DNA of 64,000 nucleotides from Cryptomeria japonica. Lineage: Eukaryota > Streptophyta > Pinopsida > Cupressales > Cupressaceae. Every line of letters begins with the position of its first letter. Positions within the stretch are counted from its first letter, which is position 1. Location of the stretch: the NCBI RefSeq assembly GCF_030272615.1, contig NC_081406.1, positions 472,492,400 through 472,556,399 of the forward strand, written 5' to 3'. A program made the translations under genes and the position numbers. The notes beneath the pieces were generated by a model, which worked only from the letters and a program-made list of their open reading frames with translations, was not told the DNA's origin and ran no database searches. Positions 1-11,640 of the stretch are shown here, piece after piece.

Positions 1-95
1 GTCATAAAGGTTTTAATGCTTTCAAGTTAGAAGATATGAATGGAGATCCCCTCTCCATCCCGGTTAATGGTTTCCACCTCAAACCTTTTCATTAA
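1..95 (+). pseudogene. pol: 3' end of a Ty3/gypsy pol (integrase tail)
   Basis: The frame starting at base 3 encodes 30 residues and stops at TAA 93-95. It contains the pattern FKLEDMNGDPLSIPVNGFHL, followed by KPFH. Plant gypsy integrases commonly end with a beta-strand motif of the type 'Y-L-x-D-x-x-G-x-x-L-x-x-P-V-N-G-x-x-L-K-x-Y/F', and this matches well. The rest of pol lies outside the window. The following ORFs (antisense 354-1085, sense 1649-5402) would then sit between pol and the 3' LTR, where Tat- and Athila-type elements carry extra ORFs. The assignment rests on a short motif. Confidence 0.62.
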
Positions 96-353
96 GGGTC
101 CCCTTCCCTTTTTAAGTAAATAATGTATATTGTGTGCATGATGTATATAGTGCTTATTTATTTTAATTATTTCCAGCCAAGCAAGCATGAAAGAGAAAAG
201 TGAACAAAAGAGAGAGGTCAGATGGAAGAGAAAAGTAAAATCGTTTATATTAAGAGTTTCTCATATTCTTGTTACAAAATATGTGGGCCCTTGGCCTCTC
301 TTTTTGTTTACATCTTGTCGTTCAAGCGCAGGTCATTTTTTTCTCTACTCCTT

Positions 354-1085
354 TCATCGACTCTCTTCGGTGTCTCCCTCATCAATGTCAGAGTCTTCTT
401 CTTCCCCTAGCCATTCTGAATCAAAAGAGCTCTCAGGCTCCCCGGGCATGAAGATGACCACTAGTTCTAGCTGTTGATCCGGCGTTAAGATTCTCAGAAA
501 AATGTAATCTCTGAACCCAATGTACCAGTCCGTGCCTTCCAGAATTGAGACTATCATATGAACATGCAGAAGGAATTCTGCAGCAAGCTCGACATGGTAC
601 CGATGGGAAGACAGAGTCATGGACTTCAAACCACTAATAAGTGGATGCCATGCCACTTCTTCATTATGCATGATGAACCGCTCCAAGTCGGATGTCGCAA
701 GGAGTCCTAGGAAGGGTACGTGGTATGCAACTACGTCATCAAGCCCACCCAGGTAATCTGAGGGAAAAAGTGTCTGAGCCAACTATGTCGTTAGCAACCC
801 AGACTGACTGCAATCCAACAGAGAGGTTATGAAGCACGAGCAAATGTCCGTATTTACCCTATATCGGTCTGGGTTGCCAACGAAATCCTCCCCAAATATC
901 CATTTGATTGCAGCTATTATTAAGGGATTCTTCCTATGCATCATCCCTTGTAGCCTCCGGTCTGATATGTTTCCCAAGAAAGCGACCTGCGCCCTTTTGC
1001 TAACAAGTTGAATAGGAGTATCCATTTCTTCAAAAGCTCCGTCGTTAGAGCTCGCATTGTGGTAAAAGAATGTCTGAAAAGACAT
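354..1085 (-). pseudogene. Antisense ORF downstream of gypsy pol, one internal TAG
   Basis: One minus-strand frame runs from ATG at 1085 to a stop at 354, broken by a single in-frame TAG (complement of 783-785) after residue 100. Full length would be about 243 residues. I recognise no named domain. The N-terminal part has basic and aromatic patches (KWIFGEDFVGNPDRYRV). The C-terminus is strongly acidic (WLGEEEDSDIDEGDTEESR). A single stop and no frameshift in 730 bp suggests a once-selected protein. It lies antisense to, and just 3' of, a gypsy pol end, which matches the known antisense accessory ORFs of Tat-lineage elements. That link is inference from position. A host gene fragment remains possible. 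Confidence 0.5.
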
Positions 1086-1648
1086 ATTTATAGCAAAAAT
1101 CTTGGCAGATAGATGATTGACAACCAGAGCTTACGCATTCTTAATTCTAAAGTCTCTGTCATGTGTCCATTAATTTGTGTCATGCGAATAGGATTACCTT
1201 CAAAATACTGGTGTCTTGTCAGTCACTTCGAGGAGAGAAATGGATGGAAAAAAGGAGTCATGCGTACATTCAGGTACGTCACGCTTTAAATGTTGAGCTC
1301 CGCCAGCTTGTCTCGCCCCGCACAGCCATTATTTCTAACTAATCCCCTCGATCAAATAAAGTTGCCTAAGAAATGTTTCTCGAGAAATGTCAAGGTAACC
1401 AAAGTGTTTTCTAGGAAAGTGGGAATGACGATGCCTTTCATTCACGGGGATTGATCGTAGCAGCAATTTGAGTTGGTGCACGTGTAAACAAATCCTTGCT
1501 TTTAAGCACTTGGTCTTCATGAAAATCAAGGCATGTTATGCCTTTAAAGCTCAAAAGTTCTCTGTGTCATCGACCTGTTTTTCCCATCTTTGAAGAATGA
1601 AGCAAGAGGAAGACGAGCAGGGTTCCATCTCCCATCTTTACTTTTCCA
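1086..1648. other. Gap between two divergent ORFs
   Basis: About 560 bases separate the antisense ORF (start 1085) from the sense ORF (from about 1649). It has no coding pattern I trust. It could hold divergent promoters, but I see no clear TATA box or repeat. Confidence 0.4.
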
Positions 1649-4600
1649 GTGAAAGGAAAAGGAGGATTGTCTGCATATATGGATTCTAAGGCTACGTCCA
1701 CAAGTGTTGTTCCCAGAGGTTTCTGGGTTAATGTTTTTGAAGAGTTATCTTATTCCTCGCATGCTATCCCTCCAAGGAAAGAGTATCCAAAGATGAAGGC
1801 CAAGGCTAAAATGACGACCCAGAATGCGTCTATTGTTTTAGATTCTTTAGAAAATATCTACGAGCCCGAGGTCCGAAGGCAGCCAAAAAACCTTAGAGAG
1901 GCTGCTTGCTCAAGGATGCTACATCATAGAAATGATCCTCATTCTGTAGCAGTATGTTTCTGGAAAAGTGGTGCTCCTCAATCTTTGGTTCCCGCAGTTC
2001 CATACTCCCCTGAGCTCGTGGCCGCTTGTGCAGAGGTTTTTGATCCCACTTCATGCTCCGTTAGCAGCTCTCACCTGAAATTGATCATATCTCTAGAATC
2101 TACTAGGGAAATTCTATGCTTCCCAATCTTTGAGAATACAGAGGTCTTCTCAGAAAAATCCATGGACGAATTTTGGAGTACTAGGAGAGACGCTTTGTCT
2201 TTCTGTCAAAGTGCCCTCAATCGGAGCCTGTCAGTTGGACTCCCAAATTTCCCTTTGTCCTACAGTGACCTAAAGCAAGATGACCTCAAGGATATCTCGT
2301 CTACCTTGGCATGGTTGTGTGGTCATGAAAATAACTGAGATGTCACAGCTTCCATGATGGGTTTTCTTTTCAAGTGTAGGAAGCAAAGAGAGCCTTTCCA
2401 CTTCGACTTCTCTGTGACTATCATTAAGGCCATCGTTAAGTAGTTATCTGAGTTCCAATAGTTGCAGCGCTTCAAATTTTCTTCAGTATTGGTACACCTG
2501 CTTTTGCTTCAAAATGAAGCTTTCTTCGCACAGTTCATGCGCTTGGCTACTTACGATGAGTCGGGAAATGTCATGTTGGTGTCTTGTTGGACACCTCTGT
2601 TACTGGCCTCTTCTGATACCTACCTATTTTCAGATTTGTTCATGGCTCCCATGCTCAAAGACTTTGGAGTGATTCCCAATGAACCTTTAGCTCGTTTCTC
2701 CCAAATTCAGATGAACTAGATGCAAAATGAATGCCCTCCTTGTGACTGGTTCGTGGGCCCTGATTTTTCTTTCATCCGCGTGCATGGATTCTCCGAGGAA
2801 CCTTTCCGGCTACCCACTTACGTAACTGATCGAATCCTATATCTGGAAATGGAAAGGTAGTTGGAAATAATTGAGCAAGAAATTGGCACTGGAAAGCATG
2901 ATACCTCCATCACTAAAGATAAAAAGGCCATTGGCTCAATTACTCTAGTAAGAAGAAAAGTAGTTGAGGAAACCCTGACGTCAAAATTGATGCAGCTGGG
3001 TTTTGTAGTAATTGATGACTCTTGGAGTTACGACCTTGATGCCTGCTTAAGAAAAATGAAAAATTCCATGAGGCATGAACCTCGGAACTTATGGACCGAG
3101 CGCACAAATCCCCACGTTGATGACCCTAGCAAATATGTGGGCCCTGACGATTTCCCTATTCTGGAATGCCCTTCATGGTTAAGGTTTTATTCTCCAGTAC
3201 AAAGGTTCAACCCCGTGAAGCCTATTCCTCGAGCATTGTTGGAAAACATGAAGACTTTATCCTGGTCCAAAAAGAAAAGGGAAGATTTTTGGGTTTATCG
3301 TCAAGAGGTAAATCAGCTTAGAGCCAGCCTCGGGAATGTACCCTTGGATGAGTGTTTTGAACAAGAATGGGGTAAGGTAAATAAATTTGACGATGAGACA
3401 GATGATAGTTCCTCCCATGGAGACTCATCTCCTGAGGTAGCCACCCAGCAGGAGTTTGGGATTATAAATATCGAAGGGTAGGAGCCAGAGCCACAAATTC
3501 TTCCTCCTTTGGATAGCGCAACTCGTAGGCCTCGTTCGCAGGCTAGTAAGAGGCGGTCTGAGAAGCAGTCTTTTGAGGGTCCTCCAAAGAAGAATCCATA
3601 CCCCAGTGTGCCAAGAGGGATCCCACCTAATACATTGATGGCACCATCTTCAGATCTTCAACCGCCGCATCCTTCTGTTGCTCAGGTACGCCCTCGTTTC
3701 CCTTTTTCTTATACTTTGGATGTTCTTTCGACTGCCCCCATGACTATGATGCAAACCTCAGTTCCTACTGCTCTCACTTTAGACCCGACGGTTATGCCGG
3801 TTAATCCCCAAGATGTGCTCGTACAGGCTTCTATCCCGTTCCCAAACGCGGCTCCCATATCCGTAGCTTTTCAATTGCCCACATCAGAAGCAGCCCCTAT
3901 ATCTCGTAGGCAGGGTTTTGAAGAGTCATTTCCCCAGGCTATGGGCGCAATGTCTTCCAGCCCTTTCCCATTAGTAGGTTCCCCTTTTGTCCTGTTATTT
4001 TCCCCGCTAGCTGTAACCCATCCCATCCAACCTACTTTTGCTGCCCCTTTTTCGCATTTCCCTTTTGCAGTCCCTCTCGGTACAGCATTTGTAGGTCAAG
4101 CCATCGATCATCCAGATGAGTTCCAACAGCAGGTTATTTATGATAGAACCACCATCTTGAGTAAGACCAACAAGCGAAAAGAGAAGGAAGGTTCTCGTCG
4201 CACCCGACCTTGTTTACAAATGCATTTCAGTGAGCAAAGGGATTGCCTCTACTTTGCAAATCTACTTCCCAAGGTTGACAAGTCAGAATCTCAAATGGGA
4301 CCTGATGACTATGTGTTGCAGGCCATCGGCATTAGTCTCCAAAGCACCACAGCGTCTGACAAGGTTAAAATGATGGAGGAGACTTCCAATGCGGTATCCA
4401 CAGACTTTATTAAGAAAATTCGTCATTTGGAAAAGCTCCAAGCAGAGAATGTTAGTCTTCGTGATTCCCTTACCCAACAAAGGAAGGAAGATAAGGCTCG
4501 AGGCTCAGAGATCAATCATCTGCAGGGTCTGCTGACTCAAGATAATTCAGAGAAAGGGAAGTTACAGTCGGCTCTTAACAACGTAAGTTCTCAGCTAAAA

Positions 4601-5402
4601 GGTCAAGAAGCGACAAGAAATGTGGCTCTAAAGGAATTACAAGAGAAGGACACAGAAATACAATGGTTAAAGGCTGCCTCTAGGGATGTCGCCCAAGTCC
4701 AAATGCAGTTGCGCAAATAAATCCTTCTCAAAGAGGATTATACCCGTCAACTAAGTGAAGCCCAGGTATCACGGTCGGAGGTAAAGACAAATCTCGAGGC
4801 GGAGCTGAAAGAGAGAGATACTAGCCTTAGACAATTTGGTGAGTGCGTCTCAGATTTGGAGACTTCTATGATAGGAGCAGGATCGTACATTGCAGTTGTA
4901 GCAGGCCATCAAGACTGGGGAGGCAAAGATCCTAGCCTTGGAGAATCAAGTGGCCATTGAACAAAGAAAACGCAATCAACTCTAGTAGGAGATGACGGTG
5001 AAAGATAATAAAATATCTCGATTGCTGAGCCTTCCACCTCTACAACAGATTGCTCTTGATTTCTCTATCATGCTGACAAAATTGTATGTTTCTCATTGGG
5101 AAAAGGTAAAATAGTATTGCCCATCCCTGCAGCCGGTGTTAATATTTCTTAGTGTTGCACAATCCCTCTGTGTTGAAGCCAATGCCCTTATTAACTATTC
5201 TATGTTTGTCATCGGGTCTAAGTTCCTAGTGTTGTTCACCAAAAGTGATAACCCAAGTATACCTACAAATTTATCTATGAGATAGCCAATCTCAATCAAT
5301 GAAACACCTCAGGGCTTGGACAACATAACATAGGATCCTAATGATCCTCCTACACTTCAAGTTCTGCTAGACCTAGGGGGGGACACCCTTTTGATGCATT
5401 GA
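1649..5402 (+). pseudogene. Long sense accessory ORF of a gypsy-type element, coiled-coil C-terminus
   Basis: One plus frame is readable from about 1601 (first in-frame ATG 1679) to 4720, with only seven stops: TGA 2336, TAG 2441, 2459, 2717, 2858, 3479, and TAA 4718. After a frameshift near 4900 it continues to TGA 5400-5402. Total is about 1,250 codons. The N-terminal 600 residues are globular and unrecognised. A Pro/Ser-rich linker rich in Phe follows (about 3500-4130). Then comes a long heptad-rich coiled coil (about 4400-5000) and a conserved-looking tail (LSLPPLQQIALDFSIML). It ends at a G-run resembling a PPT. Position after a gypsy pol end and an antisense ORF suggests a retroelement accessory protein. 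Function unknown. The TAG-rich stops suggest CAG decay. Confidence 0.58.
5376..5382 (+). promoter_or_regulatory. Candidate polypurine tract
   Basis: Seven consecutive G (CTAGGGGGGGACACC) lie about 20 bases before the stop of the long sense ORF. Gypsy elements often end their last ORF at the PPT beside the 3' LTR. I could not locate the LTR start (TG) directly after it, so this is tentative. Confidence 0.3.
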
Positions 5403-6548
5403 ATACAACAATCACAAACATAAGACTACATCAACAATGAGCAGACAAACCATTCCACAAGCTCACCAAATTAGGTAACATGTACAGATGGGCTGGATCT
5501 TATACAAATAATAGGTGAAATAGAGCTTTGGAATGATAGAACATTAACCCCTAAACATAAAGGGAAATAGATTTATCTTTTAAAATGTATATCTGAAACT
5601 ATTCCCAAATCTGTCAAAGACTAGTGCCTTGTTCATTGGGCAGCAAAGTCACTCACAGAACTACAACTATAAATCATAGATGCAAGTTTGTTTTCCTTAA
5701 ACAAGATATTCATGCATCAATACCTTATATTAATGCACTATTTGATTCATTCACAAATTCATCAGATCTGGATACATATTTCATTATTTATGACTGACTA
5801 TAGAATTTAAACTCTTCATTGAAGAATGCCTACAAACAATCATACAATCTCCTTGAGATGACAAATTTCATCCTCCTTGAGGATTGAATTCATAATAATG
5901 AAAAAAAAACATATCACAAAGACAATCTTGTGGGAAATTACTCATGCCTGACACCAGTAAGACCTGCAATTAAAACCATATTTACAACACTGCACTGCAA
6001 TCTCTATACCCTGAAACCAAACAGAAGCATTTACAAACTTGGGTCAAGATCTTCAGAAAATGGAAGCCATCAAATCTGGAGCATTTTCCAAATTTCTGGA
6101 ACCCTTACAACTGAGAAGAATTCGGAATAAAAAGAGGAGGGAAAAAAATCAAATCTGCAACTGAATTGCCAAGTGTCTGCTCTCTAACTAAATTTTTTTC
6201 CCATGGAAACTGCCTCAAAAATATCTCACATTTGTCAAAATTAACCTCATAATCAGATTCCTCATTCTGAGAGCTTTCCGACGATATATAATACTTTATA
6301 TTTTGGCCAAAATTTAGACCCTGGGCGAATTAATCCCCATTTGTGCTCAGTCATTTAAATATTTCGAATTTTAATATAGTCAGAACTATATCATTTATTC
6401 ATTTTAATTTTGATTTTTTGCCTCCATTTGGTCCTGACGCTTTTGCCACATGGCGGCCTCTGATTGGTCGATGGGGTTGACTGGACGCCACCTGGGATGA
6501 CACCTCATCACTGCCACATCATCTGCTTTGTCACTGCCACTTGGCCGC

Positions 6549-6610
6549 CACGTGTACACCACCTCAGTGCCACGTCATCGCCACTGGACTGCCACCTATC
6601 ACGACACGTG
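6549..6610. promoter_or_regulatory. G-box / ACGT-core cluster
   Basis: CACGTG occurs at 6549-6554 and 6605-6610, with CACGTCA at 6571-6577 between them, inside a run of 'GCCAC' words (6440-6600). In plants these are bZIP/bHLH binding cores. It may be a remnant of an LTR or gene promoter. No TATA box or transcript is evident nearby. Confidence 0.33.
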
Positions 6611-6629
6611 GACGGCTCTCATTCACTTT

Positions 6630-6680
6630 CGCTATTTCGCAGGGTGTAACTCGCATGCATCTTCCTTTCGCGAAATAGCG
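6630..6680. repeat. Perfect 11-bp inverted repeat (hairpin)
   Basis: CGCTATTTCGC (6630-6640) and its exact complement GCGAAATAGCG (6670-6680) flank a 29-base loop. It lies just downstream of the G-box cluster. Confidence 0.6.
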
Positions 6681-8345
6681 TGCACCGTCGATCCATCTCG
6701 AACTTCCTCACTCGTTAACCCGACCTTTCTCTGCAAAATTTCGCCTACCTACCTCGGGAAGCATGCCTACATGGGGTCAACCTAGTCGCCATCCAGTCAA
6801 CTCCTCCGTTGCCTCGGGATCCATGCTCGCATGTGGGCCCACCTTGGGCGCCATCAAGCACCATCCGTCAAAAGCCTTTATGGCTTAGACATATTACTAT
6901 TGTGCGTTTTTGCTTATAAAGATTAAAAAATACCACTTCCCAGCAAATGTGGGATTAAAACATTAAGCCTGGGACTGTGTATTTTTTAAGATTTCTGAGT
7001 GTTCTTCAATGGCGTTTTGCATTTAAGGTTTTGAAACCTTCAAACTCCAATGCCCAAACAACACCGTGAGGGAGGAGCTAGCAAATATTGTGGATTTATT
7101 GCACTTGCTTGAAAGCTTCTACATTTCTTGAAGGTTTCAAAACTACCCATTGCATTGGCTGAAGCTTCTATTTGCTGCTAATTGCATTAAATTGAAGGTT
7201 TTGAATGCCATTAAACCTCCTTCTGCAGTCACCCACCTCACAAAAGCTCACACACCTGCCAAAAGCTCATGGCAAGGAGGAGAAGACTGCCAATTTACAA
7301 TTTGTTGAAGTTCCCTTGGTGCTGCTCACACATGGGAGGGAGAGTGCTGGTATGCAACTGCAATTTCATTAAGTTTAAGGTTTATTAAACCTTTCCCAGC
7401 TGCCACGGTCTGTGTATTTGTTTGAAACTTTGAATGCCCTTTACTTATGCATGTAAAGAGGAGGAAATTTGCATTTGGTTTGAAATTTTTACATTTTCTT
7501 ACATGCCACGCTGCCACTTCTTTGCTTTGGCTGGGTTTTTACATGTTGTATGGGAGATTTGGCATCAAATCTGCCATATTGAATTTGCTTGATGATTTCA
7601 ATTTATTTTCCCAAATTTGCTCTCTACATAGCAGGGAAGACTAAGGAAAGGAGATCCACACCACACTTGCAATCAAAGAGCACACATGAAGACCCACGTA
7701 CCACACTCCAGCTACCATAATGCCATTGCATGGAGTTTTTGATGTTTCAAACATCTATTCCAAGACCATCGGCTTCCATTGCATAAGTTTGTTTTTTTTT
7801 TAAAAGATTGGAATCTCTAATACACCACTGTAGAACATTCAACCTTGAGTAAGCCAATAGCATTAATCACTTCCTCGATTATGTCTAGAAGTTGAAATTC
7901 CATGAAATGAAAACCATTCTGTCACAAAATTAATGTGCAGGCATGAGCCAAGTCGGGCCCCAAAGTGGGTCCGACTAAAAAAAATTTCGTTTTCATGCAA
8001 CTGACCCCTGGAATGCTTCACAGACCTCAAACACACTTCTGGAATCGATCGGCACCATTTTCAGATCATAAAATTGCATTTTACATCCTTAAGGCAATGA
8101 CGTCACAATTTTCGCATTTAATCGCGAAGACGTAATTTTCAAACCTGTCAAAACACCTTTTTGGAGCTCGCCATCTGACAGGCATGTACTTTGATATACA
8201 AGGATGACATCTACCAAACGGTTTCTCAAGATGAGTCCTGAGCGAAGAGATATTAATTTCTGAAAACGGCCAACTGGCTTTGTCGACACTGCGGACCTAA
8301 TGAAGTCAATGTTCTAGCAACACATGATGCCTTTCTCAAAAATAT

Positions 8346-8760
8346 CAAACGACCTCCGTGGGTCCTCAAATTTGAAACATAGGTACCTTAAAATACATAT
8401 TAAATCTTTTAATTCTCAATTCGATCACCAGACTGACAGGATGCAAATGGCGCGCTCACCAAAACGGCTACATTAACTGATATAACATTGGAGTGCGGAT
8501 AACTGAATTTGATGGCAAAATGAGCTCTTTTGAAAACCGATCAAACGGATTGGTAGAGCCTTGAAATTTGAAACGTAGCTCACCATTTATACCAACATTA
8601 GCCCGGAACAAACATTCTGACATGACACTCACTAGGACATTTTTACACTTGTGCAAACATCACAAACTACAAACGGATTGAGCTTTGAAAACTGAGCAAA
8701 CGGATTCATAAGGACTTGAAATTTTGCATGTTGACTCACATTTATACATAAAATTCAATC
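8346..8760. repeat. Diverged direct repeats, about 155-195 bp apart
   Basis: Three segments beginning CAAACG (8346, 8542, 8697) share the order 'CAAACGGATT - CTTGAAATTTGAAAC - CTCACATTTATAC' with growing divergence. They look like decayed tandem copies. Nothing coding is visible. Confidence 0.35.
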
Positions 8761-9132
8761 CATTTTGAAATTATTCATGATAATAAACATGGCAAAAGAT
8801 ATAAACACCCAAAGTAGGCTACTTAATAAAATTTGCACTTGTGCCTAGAATGCACTTTCAGCTCACCCCTCGAAATGGGTACCTAGTAAACTTATCCAAA
8901 CTGAATTCTGAAAGTTTCACATCATTGCATAGGCCAAATGAAAGGTGTGGGACATGAATCCCGAGCCTTACCCTCTGAAAATCAACTGGCTCCATTTTAC
9001 CCCCTTGCTAACTAGGCCATTCAAACTGACTTATTTTAATCATTTGGAAATGCAGGGCAAAATTTTGAAATGGGCCAATAAACTTGACTCAGTTTTAAAT
9101 ACTCCCAACACCTAGTAGCCCAAAATCTTATT

Positions 9133-9660
9133 CAGTTGCTATATTCTGGTCAGGATGAGGAACTTAGGGAGAAAGGGATTGTGGACCACCAATAATTGAT
9201 CAAAATGACTAATGTTTTCATAAACCGGCACAAGACAATCATGCAGGTTTCAGCTACCCTGGCGCCTTTGCAATTTTCAGTTTCAGACATCAGACAACAT
9301 TTAGAGAAGTTCATTTCTTTGGGCTTACCTTCTCCTTTCCATGCAGACGATTTTGTGCTATGGATTGAACAAGTATTGCAGCAGGTCAAAAATTTGCAAC
9401 AAGATAGAGCTTTCCTACAGCAGCTGGGGAATCTCATTTCAGTGAATGAGGTGGAGTGTCTATTGCATCCTCTAGCCCAACTCTCTGCTCTCCTAAAATA
9501 GGTCCAAGACGAGCCTATACCTCTGCCCTTTGATGAAGTAATTTGTCTGAATCAATATTTTCAAGATTTAGAGGCGCAATCTATGCTCTCTGAGGACGAA
9601 TGGTAGCCTTTGCAACAAGCTTTCGACCTATTCCATCCTGTTGTAGCCTGCGTTTTGGTA
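9133..9660 (+). pseudogene. Orphan coding remnant, helical Gln-rich protein
   Basis: The plus frame holding 9196-9501 extends on both sides through stops TAA 9193, TAG 9502 and TAG 9604. Each stop is flanked by sensible sequence, giving about 175 residues. The protein is amphipathic and Gln/Leu-rich (FVLWIEQVLQQVKNLQQDRA, then FLQQLGNLISV). I do not recognise it. Coding character fades near 9660 at a GT that could be a splice donor (TTTGGTATGTG). It could be a host exon remnant or part of a retroelement ORF. Confidence 0.38.
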
Positions 9661-9864
9661 TGTGAAACCAGTATTTTTGGGTTCTCCTATTCCGCAGGCA
9701 GAATTTCCGCTGTTAGTCTCCAGGAAATGTTCACTTTATTTTTCCCCGGTTTAATTTTTCAGTGGGCCCGATTGTTTTCGATTTTATCCAGCAACGCGGG
9801 GTGCGAAGGACACTTGGCATTGCGGCGTTGCTCCCTCAGTTCTATTTTGGCGTTTAGTTTTTAA

Positions 9865-10769
9865 AGCAGTGCAATGGTGACAAATGGCAACGCGTGTTGA
9901 CTATTTTTGGCATGCCCACCCTTTAGCGCAGTATGCGAGTAGTTCCTCACATTTGTGTCGTTTTCAGTAGCCCGTCCACGGTTAGCCAAATCTTTTTAGT
10001 TCATGGTAGTATGCGGACTGTTGCGGGTGAAAAATGGAATTTCAGAGGCTGTTTTGTTGGGTGTGACCTCCGTAGCGACACGGCATGTTTTTTCTATTCA
10101 AGGAGATTATACCATTTTGGCGTTTTGGGGGAGTTGTTTTCAGGAGTGGGAGCTCTTTAAATGTTGTTTTTTTTTCCCTTCTGGGAAGGGGTTCAGAACT
10201 TTGAAAAGAAAAACAATTAATTTTGCTAAGTAGGGGTCTTTATTTCCAGCCTTTTAAAACTATTGTAGTTCTACTTGAGGAAGGTTATTCAAATTGTGCC
10301 TACGGCCTTTATGATACCTCTTTCAGTATGCTTTTGATGGTATTTTCTGTGTTGTTGCGTTAAAACTCCACTAACTTTGGGAATATATCCATCTAAGATT
10401 TTGTCGATTGAACTATGTCTCATACTATTTATCTCATAAATGCATGATGAATATTTCCTTATGTTGTAGAAATTTGATTGTAACTTATGATTATGTTCTT
10501 AATCCGAGCTTGTAGATTGTTGAATGAGCTTATAGAAGTTATATGTTTCTTGATTTCTATATGTTCATTGTCTTTTAATGATCTGGCGTATCGCCTCAGT
10601 AGTTTAGTGTTACTACTTTAAGGGTGTCTGCTTTCTTTTCCTTTTCTCAAAACCCAAGGAAGAGTCGGCTTCTCAATCTCGGAGGTCATTCACTGTAACC
10701 TACGCATATCGGTCCCCAGCACTGAATTTCTCATAAGGTTGTTTGTTTCCAAAGCAAAATTTAGAGTCA
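9865..10769. other. Unassigned non-coding DNA
   Basis: Nothing recognisable. Short open frames around 9930-10230 show no coding bias. The segment ends where homology to a Copia LTR begins. Confidence 0.4.
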
Positions 10770-11640
10770 ACAATTGGTTCTAATGTGATTGTTGGTGTTT
10801 CCTAATCATGTCCTATTTGTTTTGTTGGTTTGCATTGACCATTCTACACGTTATTGAATATATTATGAGTCTTGTGATGTTCTTCATATTATGTGACATT
10901 TTCGATAGTGTAGCGTGTTGCGGTTGGTCTTCCCAATATTTTTGGTGGTGTTGCGTGTTCATGGATTTGATTTGGGTCCATTCTATGTCATCATGGCATT
11001 GTATTGGTCCATTGTCTGATTTATGTATCGTGTGATATAATTTTCTAATTAGGTCTTAAGGGTTGAGCTGACCTTGTAGTCAAGGTTGATGATTTGTATA
11101 AATAGGTGTCATATTCATGTAATTTGGGTATCGGTGTTGTGTCTGCATTATCTGAGAGTGGTGTATGTGTGAACAAGTGAGTTCATCTTTCAGTGAGAAG
11201 TGTAGAGCAGTGAGTGTTGTAGGGAAGACAAATGTGCTTAACCAGAACTATCATCAAGCATTTGGAGATGTTATTCTTTTAGTTCATCTAATCCAGATTG
11301 TTGTCTCATCTTTGTAAGGTAGTGAGCCTTCCTCAAGGTTGTAGCCCTTCTCGTTTTTGAGTAGTGAGCTCTAGACAGTGTGCCTGAATGTATGTACATT
11401 CCCCATTGTAATATTTTCACATACTACTCCAGAGTATTATCTTATTGTGGGTAGGTTCCCACCGTGGTTTTTCCCTTAACCGGGTTTTCATGTCAAAAAT
11501 CTTGGTGTCATGTGTCTTGTTATTGTGTTTATCTTTTTTCTTGTTGCAGTTGATCATTTATGAAGTTGTGCTTAAATTGTTTAATCTAGTGAAAATTGAT
11601 TCACCCCCCTATCAATTTTCCTTCATTGTTGTTGCCAACA
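10770..11640 (+). repeat. 5'-truncated Copia LTR (family of the 26183-33115 element)
   Basis: From about 10770 the sequence follows the LTR of the 26183 element: GTTGGTGTTTCCTARTCATG, TCCTATTTGTTTTG, a TATAAATAG box (11097-11105) after AAGGTTGATGATTTG, GTGGGTAGGTTCCCACCGTG (11437 on) and a terminal GTTGCCAACA ending at 11640. About the first 360 LTR bases are missing. No primer-binding site follows, so it is a solo or flank-deleted LTR fragment. Confidence 0.75.

Larger units (their letters stand above)
5403..9132. other. Long non-coding stretch, possibly old LTR DNA
   Basis: No believable gene. The first part (about 5400-6400) is AT-rich and could be the 3' LTR of the gypsy element to its left, but I cannot define its ends. 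About 6420-6900 is GC-richer, with a cluster of ACGT-core motifs and a hairpin. About 7000-7700 has repeated 'AAGGTTT(T)GAA' words. About 8340-8760 has diverged repeats. Small ORFs here lack coding character. Confidence 0.4.

Noticed and set aside
1649-4720. TAG read as Gln (alternative genetic code)
   Set aside because: Stops co-occur with frameshifts, lost catalytic residues and TAA/TGA, and some replace Trp or Glu. Element C has long frames ending normally. Decay explains all of it.
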